Assembly: GCF_015471405.1 (NCBI RefSeq)
Contig: NZ_BLVZ01000021.1
Coordinates: forward strand, 33,906 to 97,905
Reading direction: 5' to 3'
Length of the DNA: 64,000 nucleotides
DNA from: Pseudomonas cichorii
GTDB taxonomy: Bacteria; Pseudomonadota; Gammaproteobacteria; Pseudomonadales; Pseudomonadaceae
Positions 1 to 9,134 of this stretch are shown one piece after another. The notes below the pieces were generated by a model. That model was not told the DNA's origin, did no database searches, and saw only the letters and a list, made by a program, of their open reading frames with translations. The position numbers and the translations under genes were made by a program. The first letter of the stretch is position 1, and each line of letters begins with the position of its first letter.

Positions 1-133
1 CCGGCCGATGGTCCATCTACCGGAGTTGACCAGCCTTCATGACAGTCTGAATTTCAGTCTGTACGAAGTGACCAGCATCGGACCGGACCTGCGCTTGCGA
101 CTGCGCCCGGATCAGAACGAGACAGTGCGATGA
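1..133 (+). CDS. 3' end of an unidentified gene (partial)
   Basis: An open frame enters from the left edge (first full codon at position 2) and stops at TGA 131-133. About 43 residues are visible, ending in a basic stretch with alternating Leu-Arg followed by ...DQNETVR. The family cannot be recognised from this fragment. The last 22 bases overlap the 3' end of the convergent LysR-type gene. Confidence 0.5.
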   Translation, partial: RPMVHLPELTSLHDSLNFSLYEVTSIGPDLRLRLRPDQNETVR

Positions 134-1035
134 GCGGCCGCCTGTGCGACCTGCTCACGTAGCCATTGATGCGCAGGGTCTTCGTTGAACCGGTGATGCC
201 AGATCTGTACGAACGGAAACGGCGGAATGGTCAATGGAGGTGTGAGTTGTATGAGCGAATCGTCAAGAAGTGCCTCATCCAGCGTACGTGTGGCCACGGT
301 GAGGATCAGGTCGGTATTGCTGATCATGCCTGGCGCCGTACGCCAGTGCGGCACACTGACGGCGATGCGTCGGTGCAGGCCCTGAGCACGCAACAGCGTG
401 TCTACCTCACCCACGCTCCCATCCATGGAAACGGATATATGCGGACGCAACAGGTAATTTTCGAGATCGAGCGTTCCACCCGGCGGCAAGGTGTTGCGGT
501 CGAGCAGGCACGAAAAGGTTTCCTCGAAAAGCGTAGCCTGGGCGATGTCGGTCGGCAGGTTGGGAAATACGCCCAGCGCCAGATCGATCTTGCCTTGAGC
601 GACTTGCTCAAGCATTCCGTGACGGCTGCTCTGAGTGACGACCAGCGTTGTATTGGGCGCTTCCCGGCGAAAACGGACCAGCAATTTGGGCAAGACAATT
701 GCCGCGCCGTAATCCGACATGGCCAGATTGAACGTGCGCCGGGACGTGGCGGGCTCAAAGGCAATCGAGCTGCCAAACAAGGCTTCGATCTGACTCAACA
801 GATTCTTGAGAGGCGCCTGGAGGCTGATTGCCAGAGCACTCAGGAAGACCTCATTGCCCTTCCTGATCAGGATCGGATCATCAAGCAGACTGCGCAACTT
901 GCTCAAGGAGTGACTGATGGCCGGCTGACTCAGATGCAATCGTTCGCCCGTGCGAGTGACATGCTTTTCTGTCAGAAGGGCATCGAGAATCACCAACAGA
1001 TTCAAGTCGATATTACGCAATAAAACAGTAGCCAT
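112..1035 (-). CDS. LysR-family transcriptional regulator
   Basis: A 307-residue protein of normal LysR length. An N-terminal winged helix-turn-helix (about residues 9-60, with the QPAISHSLSKLR helix) precedes a substrate-binding domain (about 90-300) of the NodD/LinR-like subgroup. The frame is open further upstream, but ATG at 1035 is the start that gives the canonical N-terminus with RNIDLNLL directly ahead of the HTH. It is divergent from the VOC/MFP/RND operon beginning at 1096, the usual position of a LysR regulator relative to its target. The 60-base gap therefore probably holds the shared promoter and operator. The inducer is unknown. The 3' end overlaps the convergent gene at the window edge. 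Confidence 0.9.
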   Translation of the reverse strand: MATVLLRNIDLNLLVILDALLTEKHVTRTGERLHLSQPAISHSLSKLRSLLDDPILIRKGNEVFLSALAISLQAPLKNLLSQIEALFGSSIAFEPATSRRTFNLAMSDYGAAIVLPKLLVRFRREAPNTTLVVTQSSRHGMLEQVAQGKIDLALGVFPNLPTDIAQATLFEETFSCLLDRNTLPPGGTLDLENYLLRPHISVSMDGSVGEVDTLLRAQGLHRRIAVSVPHWRTAPGMISNTDLILTVATRTLDEALLDDSLIQLTPPLTIPPFPFVQIWHHRFNEDPAHQWLREQVAQAAAHRTVSF

Positions 1036-1095
1036 CCTTAGCCTTCCAACTTCGGGAGAGAGGGTGCTTCCTTGATTCCATAAGGAGAGCGAGAT

Positions 1096-1509
1096 ATGCC
1101 GCGACTCAACAGGATCATTGAGACCGCGCTTTATGTGAAAGATCTTACAGAAGCCAAGAATTTTTACTACAAGACCCTTGGGCTCGAAGTGATGGTGGAA
1201 AGCAACGTACTGGTTGCACTGAACGTTGGCGGGGCGAACGCCCTGCTGCTGTTCAAGCAAGGCGCCTCACTGGAGACCAAGCACCTGAGTGGCGGAGAAA
1301 TCCCGCCTCATGATGCTCAGGGCCGAATCCATGTCTGCTTTGCCATCGACTCTGCGGATATGGCTCCCTGGACCGAGCGACTCACCCAGGCAGGCATTCC
1401 CATAGAAGGCCGGACCCAATGGCCAAAAGGCGGGTCGAGCATCTATTTCCGAGACCCGGACGACCATCTTGTGGAACTCCTCACGCCGGGTTGCTGGCCG
1501 ATCTACTAA
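1096..1509 (+). CDS. VOC family (glyoxalase/bleomycin-resistance fold) protein
   Basis: A 137-residue single-domain vicinal-oxygen-chelate protein built from two beta-alpha-beta-beta-beta modules. Candidate metal ligands are the His in the GRIHVCF strand and the Glu in DDHLVELLTPG near the C-terminus. An AAGGAG motif lies about eight bases before the ATG. It is the first gene of an operon with a periplasmic adaptor and an RND pump, and it is divergent from a LysR regulator. It may modify or bind a toxic compound that the pump also handles; that is inferred from position only. Lyase, dioxygenase and thiol-transferase functions cannot be separated by sequence here. Confidence 0.85.
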   Translation: MPRLNRIIETALYVKDLTEAKNFYYKTLGLEVMVESNVLVALNVGGANALLLFKQGASLETKHLSGGEIPPHDAQGRIHVCFAIDSADMAPWTERLTQAGIPIEGRTQWPKGGSSIYFRDPDDHLVELLTPGCWPIY

Positions 1510-1531
1510 AAGCCATTCAAGGAAAATCCCA

Positions 1532-2674
1532 ATGATTGATGTCGGTGCAGCGAAGCGCCACCCTCTCATCCTCCTGTTGTTCTCGGGGCTGATCATTCTG
1601 GGCGGCCTCTGGACATTTCGCACGAGCACGGCCCAGCCAGTGGACACTGCTGCGGTGAAGCCTGTGAAGGTAGCGGTTGCCCAGGTCGACAGCGCACCGT
1701 TCACCGACTATCTGGAAGCCATCGGCGAGCTGGAGGCTTTCCAGGAAGTCAGCGTACCTGCCGAGGTTGGTGGACGTATCGTCGACCTGCCCATCCGCTC
1801 AGGGCAACAGGTCGAGCGCGGTCAGGTGCTGGTGCGTCTGAACGATGCACGCCAGCGTGCAGACCTGGTGCGCCTGCAAGGCAAGATGAAAAACAGTCAG
1901 GCACGTCTGCAACGCGCACGCCAGCTCACCTCCCTCGATGCGATGTCTCGGCAGGAAGAAGGTGATGCACAAAGCGAATATCTGGCTGCAAAGGGGGCCT
2001 TGCAGGCACTCGAAGCCGAAATCGATCAGCTCACCATCAAGGCGCCCTTTGCCGGCACTCTGGGAATTCGCCAGGTGCATCTGGGCCAATATGTCACGCC
2101 AGGACAAACCCTGATCAATCTGGTGGGCAACGAGGGTTTCTACGTCAACTTCAGCGTGCCGGAACATGCCCTGCCCCACATCCAGCCCGGCCGGCCGCTG
2201 GAGGTCATACTCGACGCCCTGCCGGACCAACCGATAACGGGCATGGTCACGACACTGGACCCCATTCTTGACCGCTCGCGCATGATCAACGTTCAGGCAC
2301 GCCTGCAACAGCCGCCCGAGACGGCACTGCCGCGCATGTTCGCGCGTGTGAAAGTGCCCCAGGCGCAGACCAGAGATGTGTTGACCGTACCGGAAACGGC
2401 AATCACCTATAACGCCTATGGCGAAGAGATCTATGTGCTTGAATCGGGACCGGATGCCCCGCAGGTCCCCAAAGTACGTCGGGTAGCAGTGAAGACCGGC
2501 GAACGCCGCGATGGTCGGGTCATCATCGAGCAGGGTGTGCTGCGCGATGACCGCGTGGTGGTTTCGGGGCAGTTGAAGCTCAGTGACGGTGCCGTGATCG
2601 AACCGGTGGGCAAGAGCGTGCTCGACACTTCGGCCTCGCACCGGCATGACACCTTCAAGGGAGCTGAGCTGTGA
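1532..2674 (+). CDS. RND efflux periplasmic adaptor (membrane fusion protein)
   Basis: A 380-residue HlyD/AcrA-type membrane fusion protein. One hydrophobic N-terminal segment (about residues 11-28) anchors or exports it. A split lipoyl-like domain follows (EVGGRIVDLPI half and IKAPFAGTLG half) flanking a coiled hairpin, then beta-barrel and membrane-proximal domains. ATG 1532 is preceded by AAGGA and is preferred over the earlier in-frame codon, which lies inside the VOC gene. Its TGA overlaps the GTG of the pump gene (GTGA), so the two are translationally coupled. It would join the inner-membrane pump to an outer-membrane channel. No channel gene is present here, so a shared TolC/OprM-type protein is presumably used. 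Confidence 0.93.
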   Translation: MIDVGAAKRHPLILLLFSGLIILGGLWTFRTSTAQPVDTAAVKPVKVAVAQVDSAPFTDYLEAIGELEAFQEVSVPAEVGGRIVDLPIRSGQQVERGQVLVRLNDARQRADLVRLQGKMKNSQARLQRARQLTSLDAMSRQEEGDAQSEYLAAKGALQALEAEIDQLTIKAPFAGTLGIRQVHLGQYVTPGQTLINLVGNEGFYVNFSVPEHALPHIQPGRPLEVILDALPDQPITGMVTTLDPILDRSRMINVQARLQQPPETALPRMFARVKVPQAQTRDVLTVPETAITYNAYGEEIYVLESGPDAPQVPKVRRVAVKTGERRDGRVIIEQGVLRDDRVVVSGQLKLSDGAVIEPVGKSVLDTSASHRHDTFKGAEL

Positions 2675-5600
2675 AGTTCACGGATGTCTTTGTCAAACGC
2701 CCAGTGCTTGCACTGGTGGTCAGCCTGTTGATCGTACTGGCCGGGCTCAAGGCCTATCAGGACTTGACGGTTCGTCAGTATCCGCTTCTGGAAAGCTCGA
2801 CCATCAGCGTGAGCACCGAGTACCCCGGCGCACCGGCCGAACTGATGCAGGGGTTCGTGACCCAGCCTCTGAACCAGTCCCTGGCCTCGGTCCAGGGCGT
2901 TGACTACGTCAGTTCGTCATCGGTGCAGGGACGCAGCCTCATCACCTTGCGTCTGGGGCTGAACCAGGACTCAGGCAAGACCTTGAGCGAGGTGATCGCC
3001 AAGGTCAATCAGGTCAAGTATCGCTTGCCCGAACAAGCCTATGACCCGGTCATCGAACGTTCCGCCGGGGATGCCACAGCCGTGGCCTACGTAGGCTTTT
3101 CAAGCGACCGCATGAGCGTGCCCGCGTTGAGCGATTACCTTGACCGGGTTGTTCAGCCACTGTTTTCCGGCATTGACGGCGTGGCCAAAGTCCAGACATT
3201 CGGCGGCCAGCGCCTGGCCATGCGGCTCTGGCTGGACCCCGTACGACTGGCTGGCCACGGCATCAGCGCCGAAGATGTCGAGCGGGCGATCAAGGCCAAT
3301 AACTTCCAGGCAGCGCCAGGCCAGATAAAAGGCCAGTACGTTGTCAGCTCGATTCAGGTCAACACTGACCTGAGCAGCCTGAAAGACTTTCGCGACATGG
3401 TCATCAGCAATCATGCAGACCGTTTATTGCGCCTGCGCGATGTGGGCAGCGTAGAGCTGGGGTCGGCAGCCTACGAAACCAGCGCTCTGATGGACGGCAA
3501 ACCCGCCGTGCATCTTGGCCTTTATGCGACACCGGACGGGAACCCGCTGTCGATAGTTGCAGCCATCAGGCAACTGCTGCCCGAAATCGAAAAGACTTTG
3601 CCACCGGGAGTGCAGGTAGCCCTGGCCTTTGAAACCGCAAATTTCATCCACGCCTCTATCGTCGAAGTGATCGAAACACTTATCGAGGCCACGCTGATCG
3701 TCGTGCTGATCATTTATCTGTGCCTTGGGTCGGTACGCAGCGTACTGATCCCCATTATCAGCATCCCGCTGTCAATGCTCGGTGCGCTGGGACTCATGGC
3801 GCTGTTCGGGTTCAGTATCAACCTGCTGACCCTGCTTGCCATGGTGCTGGCAATCGGGCTGGTAGTGGACGACGCCATTGTGGTCATGGAAAACATTCAC
3901 CGCCACATCCGCGAAGGCCGCACGCCCTGGGAGGCTGCGCTGGTGGGCGCACGGGAAATCGCCTCTGCAGTCATTGCCATGACCATTACCCTGGCGGCCG
4001 TCTACATGCCGATCGGGTTGATGGCGGGCCTCACAGGCACACTGTTCAAGGAGTTCGCCTTGACGCTTGCCGGCTCGGTGCTGGTGTCCGGAGTCATTGC
4101 GCTGACCCTGACTCCCGTCCTTTGCACCCGGCTATTGCCATCCGGACAGAACGAAACGCGCATGAGTCAGCGCGCCGAGGCTTTTTTCAGGCATCTGTCC
4201 CGACGTTACCAACGGGCACTGATCACCTCGCTTCGCCTGCGTGGCATCGTTCTGGCCTTTGCAGCGCTGGTCCTGGTCAGCCTGCCCTGGCTGTATGGCA
4301 TGGCCGCCAAAGAGCTGGCCCCCAACGAGGATCAGGGCAATCTGCTGCTGGCGATCAAGTCACCGCAAAACGCCAGCCTCGATTATGTGGAGCGCTATGC
4401 CTACCAGTTGAGCGACATCATGAGCCAGCTGGACGAAACATCCAGCACCTGGATCATCAACGGTACCGATGGGGTGGCAGCCAGTTTCGCCGGCGTCAAC
4501 TTCGCTTCGTGGGATGAGCGCACACGCAGCGCCGTACAGATCCAGAGCGAGTTGCAGCATGCGGTGGATGCTGCCGAAGGCAATGCCGTCTTTGTATTCC
4601 AGTTGCCAGCCTTGCCGGCATCAAGCGGAGGTCTGCCCGTGCAGTGGGTCATTCGCACGACCCAGGACTATCGCGTACTGCACGAGACAATGGAGGATCT
4701 TAAACAGCGGGCGCGTGACAGCGGGCTGTTCGCGGTGGTCGACAGTGACCTTGCGTTCAATAATCCGGTAGTCCGGGTGCGCATCGACCGCAGCAAGGCC
4801 AATAGTCTGGGCATTCGCATGCAGGACATCGGTAACACCCTGATGGTGCTGATGGGCGAGAACTACACGAATCGTTTCGGGCTGCAAGGGCGTTCCTATG
4901 ACGTCATCCCCCAGAGCTCGGCAGGCCAGCGCCTGACACCTCAGGCCCTCAACAATATCTACGTCAGTACCGATCAGGACCGTCAGATACCGCTTTCCAG
5001 TGTGGTCACCCTGGAACGTGACATTCAGCCCAATGCACTCAAGCAGTTCAATCAGCAGAACGCTGCGACCTTCCAGGCCATTCCGGCACCGGGCGTCAGC
5101 CTGGGACAGGCTGTGGCGTTTCTGCAGGCACAAGGCGAAAGCCTGCCGGCCGGTTTCAGTCAGGACTGGCAGGCCGATGCCAGGCAATTCATTCATGAAG
5201 GCAACTCATTGCTGATCGCCTTCCTGTTTGCCCTTGTGGTGATTTTCATGGTGCTGGCCGCTCAATACGAAAGCCTGATCGATCCGCTGATCATCCTGAT
5301 CACCGTGCCGCTGTCGATCTGCGGAGCACTGATTCCACTGGCCATGGGGCTGGCAAGCGTAAACATCTATACCCAGATCGGCCTGGTCACCCTGGTGGGG
5401 TTGATCAGCAAACACGGGATTCTGATGGTGGAGTTCGCCAATGAGTTGCGGGTGCTCAGAAGTTGCACGGCGGCTACAGCGATCGTGCAGGCATCGCGCA
5501 TTCGCCTAAGGCCGATCCTGATGACCACGGCGGCGATGGTCGTGGGTCTGATCCCTTTGTTGTTCGCCAGCGGAGCGGGCGCCAACAGCCGCTTTGGCCT

Positions 5601-5769
5601 CGGTCTGGTGATCGTTGTCGGCATGCTGGTGGGCACCCTGTTCACGCTGTTCGTGCTGCCATCCATTTACACAGTGTTGTCGCGTGTTCACACACCGCAT
5701 GGCAGCCGGGATACGTTGAACACCCAAGCGGGTCCAGTCGCCAGCAAGCTGCCTCCCACGGCCCTCTGA
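2671..5769 (+). CDS. RND multidrug efflux permease (HAE1 family)
   Basis: A 1032-residue inner-membrane proton antiporter, the normal AcrB/MexB length, with twelve predicted helices and two large periplasmic loops. The N-terminal FVKRPVLALVVSLLIVLAGL segment, the YPGAPAELM motif of the porter domain and the adjacent aspartates D400-D401 in helix 4 (LVVDDAIVVMENI) mark a functional hydrophobe/amphiphile exporter. The GTG start overlaps the adaptor stop. With the adaptor and VOC protein it forms a LysR-controlled operon. The sequence resembles the MexK/MuxB type of pumps more than MexB, but substrate range cannot be read from it. Confidence 0.95.
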   Translation: MKFTDVFVKRPVLALVVSLLIVLAGLKAYQDLTVRQYPLLESSTISVSTEYPGAPAELMQGFVTQPLNQSLASVQGVDYVSSSSVQGRSLITLRLGLNQDSGKTLSEVIAKVNQVKYRLPEQAYDPVIERSAGDATAVAYVGFSSDRMSVPALSDYLDRVVQPLFSGIDGVAKVQTFGGQRLAMRLWLDPVRLAGHGISAEDVERAIKANNFQAAPGQIKGQYVVSSIQVNTDLSSLKDFRDMVISNHADRLLRLRDVGSVELGSAAYETSALMDGKPAVHLGLYATPDGNPLSIVAAIRQLLPEIEKTLPPGVQVALAFETANFIHASIVEVIETLIEATLIVVLIIYLCLGSVRSVLIPIISIPLSMLGALGLMALFGFSINLLTLLAMVLAIGLVVDDAIVVMENIHRHIREGRTPWEAALVGAREIASAVIAMTITLAAVYMPIGLMAGLTGTLFKEFALTLAGSVLVSGVIALTLTPVLCTRLLPSGQNETRMSQRAEAFFRHLSRRYQRALITSLRLRGIVLAFAALVLVSLPWLYGMAAKELAPNEDQGNLLLAIKSPQNASLDYVERYAYQLSDIMSQLDETSSTWIINGTDGVAASFAGVNFASWDERTRSAVQIQSELQHAVDAAEGNAVFVFQLPALPASSGGLPVQWVIRTTQDYRVLHETMEDLKQRARDSGLFAVVDSDLAFNNPVVRVRIDRSKANSLGIRMQDIGNTLMVLMGENYTNRFGLQGRSYDVIPQSSAGQRLTPQALNNIYVSTDQDRQIPLSSVVTLERDIQPNALKQFNQQNAATFQAIPAPGVSLGQAVAFLQAQGESLPAGFSQDWQADARQFIHEGNSLLIAFLFALVVIFMVLAAQYESLIDPLIILITVPLSICGALIPLAMGLASVNIYTQIGLVTLVGLISKHGILMVEFANELRVLRSCTAATAIVQASRIRLRPILMTTAAMVVGLIPLLFASGAGANSRFGLGLVIVVGMLVGTLFTLFVLPSIYTVLSRVHTPHGSRDTLNTQAGPVASKLPPTAL

Positions 5770-5978
5770 CTGGCTTGCAACACTTAACGCATGCAGAGCC
5801 AATGAATTCCCGCCGAGGGTTTCAGGTAGAAAAACGGGCAAGGTCGGCAAGGCCTTGTCCATGACAGGATTTGCTAGCCTTGAGCGTGGAGGCTCGCTGG
5901 CGATCCGACTGGCCTGGATGCCCGTACGACAAATCAGAGAGCCCTCCTCCCATAACAATAATCAGAGGTACTCTCCAC

Positions 5979-7403
5979 GTGGCCACTCATATAGAAGAAA
6001 GCCGCTCCGCCCGCTTTGCCCTGCGCTGTGCCGCCTGGGCCGAGCGCTGGTTCCCCGACTCCTGGGTCTTTGCCGCACTGGCGGTAGCCATCGTCACTCT
6101 TGCGACACTGGCCATCGGCGCCAGGCCGGCCGAAGCGGCCAAGGCGTTCGGTGACGGTTTCTGGAGCCTGATTCCCTTCACCATGCAGATGGCTTTCGTG
6201 GTCATTGGTGGCTATGTGGTCGCCAGTTCACCGCCTGCGGTACGTCTGATAGACCGGCTTGCACGTATCCCGAAAAACGGCCGCTCCGCCGTGGCCTGGG
6301 TGGCACTGATTTCCATGCTGGCTTCGTTGCTGAACTGGGGACTTTCGCTGGTGTTCGGCGGGTTGCTGGTGCGTGCCCTCGCCCGTCGCACCGACCTGCG
6401 CATGGACTATCGCGCCGCTGGCGCTGCGGCTTATCTCGGGCTCGGCGCAGTCTGGGCACTTGGCCTCTCGTCATCGGCGGCACAACTGCAGGCCAACCCT
6501 GGCAGCCTGCCGCCGTCGATTCTGGCGATCACTGGCGTGATCCCCTTCACCGAGACTATTTTCCTCTGGCAGTCAGGCGTCATGCTCGCAGCACTGGTGG
6601 TCATTTCACTGATCGTCGCCTATGCCACGGCGCCCGGCCCGAATACCGCCAAGGATGCCAAGGCCTGTGGCGTTGACCCGGCCTTCAATCTGCCGCCCTT
6701 GCCACCACGCTCACGGCCCGGCGAATGGCTGGAATACAGCCCGCTGCTGATCATACTGATGGTTTTGCTGGGTGCAGGCTGGCTGTTCAACGAGTTCTCG
6801 ACCAAGCCTGCAATTACCGCGATTTCAGGGCTGAACACCTACAATTTCCTGTTCATCATGCTCGGCGCACTCCTGCACTGGCGCCCGCGCAGCTTTCTGG
6901 ATGCCGTAACCCGCGCAGTGCCAACCACCACGGGCGTGCTGATCCAGTTCCCGCTCTATGGCTCGATCGCCGCATTGCTGACCACCGTCAAAGGCAGCGA
7001 TGCCCAGACCCTGGCGCACTATATCTCGACCTTTTTCACCAGCATTGCCACCCACGACACCTATGCCGTACTGATGGGCATCTACTCAGCGGTGCTGGGA
7101 TTCTTCATTCCGTCGGGGGGCGGCAAGTGGATCATCGAGGCACCCTATGTGATGCAGGTCGCCAATGAACTGCAGTATCACCTTGGCTGGGCCGTGCAGA
7201 TCTACAATGCGGCCGAAGCCCTCCCCAACCTGATCAACCCGTTCTACATGCTGCCACTGCTGGGTGTGCTGGGGTTGAAAGCTCGCGACCTGATAGGCTT
7301 CTCGTTCGTGCAATTACTGGTGCATACGCCGCTGGTGCTGGTCTTGCTGTGGGCGCTCGGCACAACGCTGACCTATATCCCGCCGATGATGCCGTCACCA
7401 TAA
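5979..7403 (+). CDS. AtoE-like short-chain fatty acid permease
   Basis: A 474-residue, strongly hydrophobic inner-membrane protein of the AtoE/TIGR00366 short-chain fatty acid transporter family, with a long run of membrane helices and conserved polar loops such as PSGGGKWIIEAP. The start chosen is GTG 5979, which has CAGAGG ten bases upstream. Earlier in-frame codons give a charged, unrelated extension. It probably imports short-chain fatty acids such as butyrate or acetoacetate. No degradation genes (CoA transferase, thiolase) are adjacent, so it stands alone. The last 31 bases overlap the convergent MarR-type gene, which could control it. Confidence 0.88.
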   Translation: MATHIEESRSARFALRCAAWAERWFPDSWVFAALAVAIVTLATLAIGARPAEAAKAFGDGFWSLIPFTMQMAFVVIGGYVVASSPPAVRLIDRLARIPKNGRSAVAWVALISMLASLLNWGLSLVFGGLLVRALARRTDLRMDYRAAGAAAYLGLGAVWALGLSSSAAQLQANPGSLPPSILAITGVIPFTETIFLWQSGVMLAALVVISLIVAYATAPGPNTAKDAKACGVDPAFNLPPLPPRSRPGEWLEYSPLLIILMVLLGAGWLFNEFSTKPAITAISGLNTYNFLFIMLGALLHWRPRSFLDAVTRAVPTTTGVLIQFPLYGSIAALLTTVKGSDAQTLAHYISTFFTSIATHDTYAVLMGIYSAVLGFFIPSGGGKWIIEAPYVMQVANELQYHLGWAVQIYNAAEALPNLINPFYMLPLLGVLGLKARDLIGFSFVQLLVHTPLVLVLLWALGTTLTYIPPMMPSP

Positions 7404-7873
7404 TCGGCCACCGGAACCAGGCCCAGCAACTGGCGCAACTCATGAGCGCGCTCTGTCCCCAGAGCCGTCTCATAGCAACGCTGGGCCTCTTCCCACAAGG
7501 CCTGGGACTCAAGCAGTTTATCCACGCCGCTCTGGGTCAGGCGCACCCGGCGGCTGCGCCTGTCGTCGGGGTCCACCTCAACGGCGACAAACCCTTCACG
7601 CTCCAGTGGCTTGAGATTCTGGGCCAGGGCCGAACGGTCCAACACCAACAACATGGCCAGTTCAGTCATGCTCAGGGCCTGATTACGGGCGATCTGCATC
7701 AGGATCGAGCGTTGCGTCGAACGCAGGCCGCAAGGCGCCATGATCGCGTCATACAACTGGCAGATACGCCGACTCGCCCGGCGCAGGCTGGTGGCATGAC
7801 AGATCACCTGAGCCGGGATCTGCAAGCCTTCGGGGATACGCAACACGGCAGGCTGGACCGTTTTCTCGTTCAT
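7373..7873 (-). CDS. MarR-family transcriptional regulator
   Basis: A 166-residue winged-helix regulator. The recognition region (LSMTELAMLLVLDRSALAQN) and the beta-wing with the DDRRSRRVRLT signature of MarR proteins lie in the middle third, flanked by dimerisation helices. ATG 7873 (MNEKTVQ) is preferred to a codon five residues earlier. It converges on and overlaps the fatty-acid permease gene by 31 bases. Such overlap could create antisense interference, but no operator can be assigned. The ligand is unknown. Confidence 0.9.
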   Translation of the reverse strand: MNEKTVQPAVLRIPEGLQIPAQVICHATSLRRASRRICQLYDAIMAPCGLRSTQRSILMQIARNQALSMTELAMLLVLDRSALAQNLKPLEREGFVAVEVDPDDRRSRRVRLTQSGVDKLLESQALWEEAQRCYETALGTERAHELRQLLGLVPVADYGDGIIGGI

Positions 7874-7977
7874 GAGGGCTCCACACAAAAGCGGCTTTGT
7901 GGCTGAAAGAACGCAATGCTGGCATATCCCCGCAGATTCAGACAGAGCCAGAGGGCTGAATCATTGTTTCAGTTTAT

Positions 7978-8304
7978 CTATGCCTCGAAAGCATAGTCCC
8001 GCTCGACCTTGCAAACTCTGGTGGTACAGGCCTGATACCAGTGAGCGCGTCCCAGCTCTCGCACCTGTGCATGTTCGATGTGCTGCTTCCACGCCAGGAT
8101 CGCTTGCTCATCGGTCCAGTAGGAAACGGTAATACCCAAGCCGTCTTCGCCGCGTGTCGACTCCACCCCCAGAAAACCCGGTTGCTCCCTGGCCAGTTCG
8201 ACCATCCTGTGGGCGGCCACTTCATACTCATGGGCTCCTTGCAGCGTGCGCAGCGACGTGAAGATCACCGCGTAATAAGGTGTTGGAAAGCGGGCGGCGA
8301 TCAT
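7978..8304 (-). CDS. Antibiotic biosynthesis monooxygenase (ABM) domain protein
   Basis: A 108-residue ferredoxin-like ABM-fold protein with the family pattern of two beta-alpha-beta units (QPGFLGVESTRGEDG and SYWTDEQAILAWKQHIEH). ATG 8304 is chosen because it overlaps the upstream stop as ATGA and has AAGGAG seven bases before it. An ATG two codons earlier lies too close to that motif. The family includes cofactor-free monooxygenases and stress proteins, and the substrate here is unknown. Translational coupling to the amidotransferase-like gene suggests a shared task. Confidence 0.85.
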   Translation of the reverse strand: MIAARFPTPYYAVIFTSLRTLQGAHEYEVAAHRMVELAREQPGFLGVESTRGEDGLGITVSYWTDEQAILAWKQHIEHAQVRELGRAHWYQACTTRVCKVERDYAFEA

Positions 8305-9029
8305 GGGCATGCTCCTTCTACGCGATGGGCACAGGCTCGAACGAAAGTTGTAACCAGCGCGGGAACCACGCCCTGCAAGGCAGCCCGCTCCGGCTGGAAC
8401 AGCGTGGCGACAAAAAACGGATGGCCTTGCAGCTCGATACTGCGGATATCCCCTTCAGGTCCGCGGCCACTGACCTTCAGCGTATCGCCAAACATTGAGG
8501 TTGCCAGTTCAGGGCGCAAGCCATAGCTGCATCGATAGCGTTCAGCGATTTCAGACACACCGTAAGCCTTGGCGATCAACGAATCAGGTACGAGATGAAT
8601 GGGAGCCGTGGCCTCAACCAACGAACAACTCAAAGGCGTAATGATGGCGTGAGGTGAATCCGGTGAGGTTTCGCCATGCTCGGCATCCTGCCAGCCCAGG
8701 TGATTGCGTGCATATTCGATCAAGGCATGCTGAAATCCGCCACAGGTGCCCAGAAAGGGTATCTGCCGCTCACGCGCAAAACGGATAGCATTCAACGCGC
8801 CCTGCATATCCCGATAAGGACTGGCGGGTACGCACCAGATACCGTCGAAACCGGCGAGGATTTCGCCCTCACCGATCCCCGGTGTCGGCAGCCATTGATG
8901 TTGCACCTGAACACTGACAACCTCGGCCACCATGTTCAGCGCCAAAGGAATTGCCTGATGCGCTGGCACTTCTGCATCGAAATCCCCCACCAGACCGATT
9001 CGTAGCGTCTTGCCTTTCCCGTCCAGCAT
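8301..9029 (-). CDS. CTP-synthase C-terminal-like class I glutamine amidotransferase homologue
   Basis: A 242-residue protein resembling only the glutaminase half of CTP synthase. The nucleophile elbow LGTCGGFQHA carries Cys96. At the place where active glutaminases have the catalytic His-x-Glu (FHPE), this protein reads ATLFQPE, with a Gln codon (CAG) instead of His. It may therefore be a non-catalytic or altered enzyme. Databases name this group as CTP synthase C-terminal region-related proteins. ATG 9029 is chosen because a GGGGGAG motif sits six bases before it; two earlier ATGs are spaced poorly. No synthetase domain is nearby. The 3' end is coupled to the ABM gene. Confidence 0.82.
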   Translation of the reverse strand: MLDGKGKTLRIGLVGDFDAEVPAHQAIPLALNMVAEVVSVQVQHQWLPTPGIGEGEILAGFDGIWCVPASPYRDMQGALNAIRFARERQIPFLGTCGGFQHALIEYARNHLGWQDAEHGETSPDSPHAIITPLSCSLVEATAPIHLVPDSLIAKAYGVSEIAERYRCSYGLRPELATSMFGDTLKVSGRGPEGDIRSIELQGHPFFVATLFQPERAALQGVVPALVTTFVRACAHRVEGACP

Positions 9030-9134
9030 GTCCATCTCCCCCCATGTAATGTTGGGGGGACTATAGGCGTGCCTGAGCGCAATCAGAATTGGCACTCAGG
9101 CAAGTATTCATTGCCTGAGTGCATATTCAACTCC

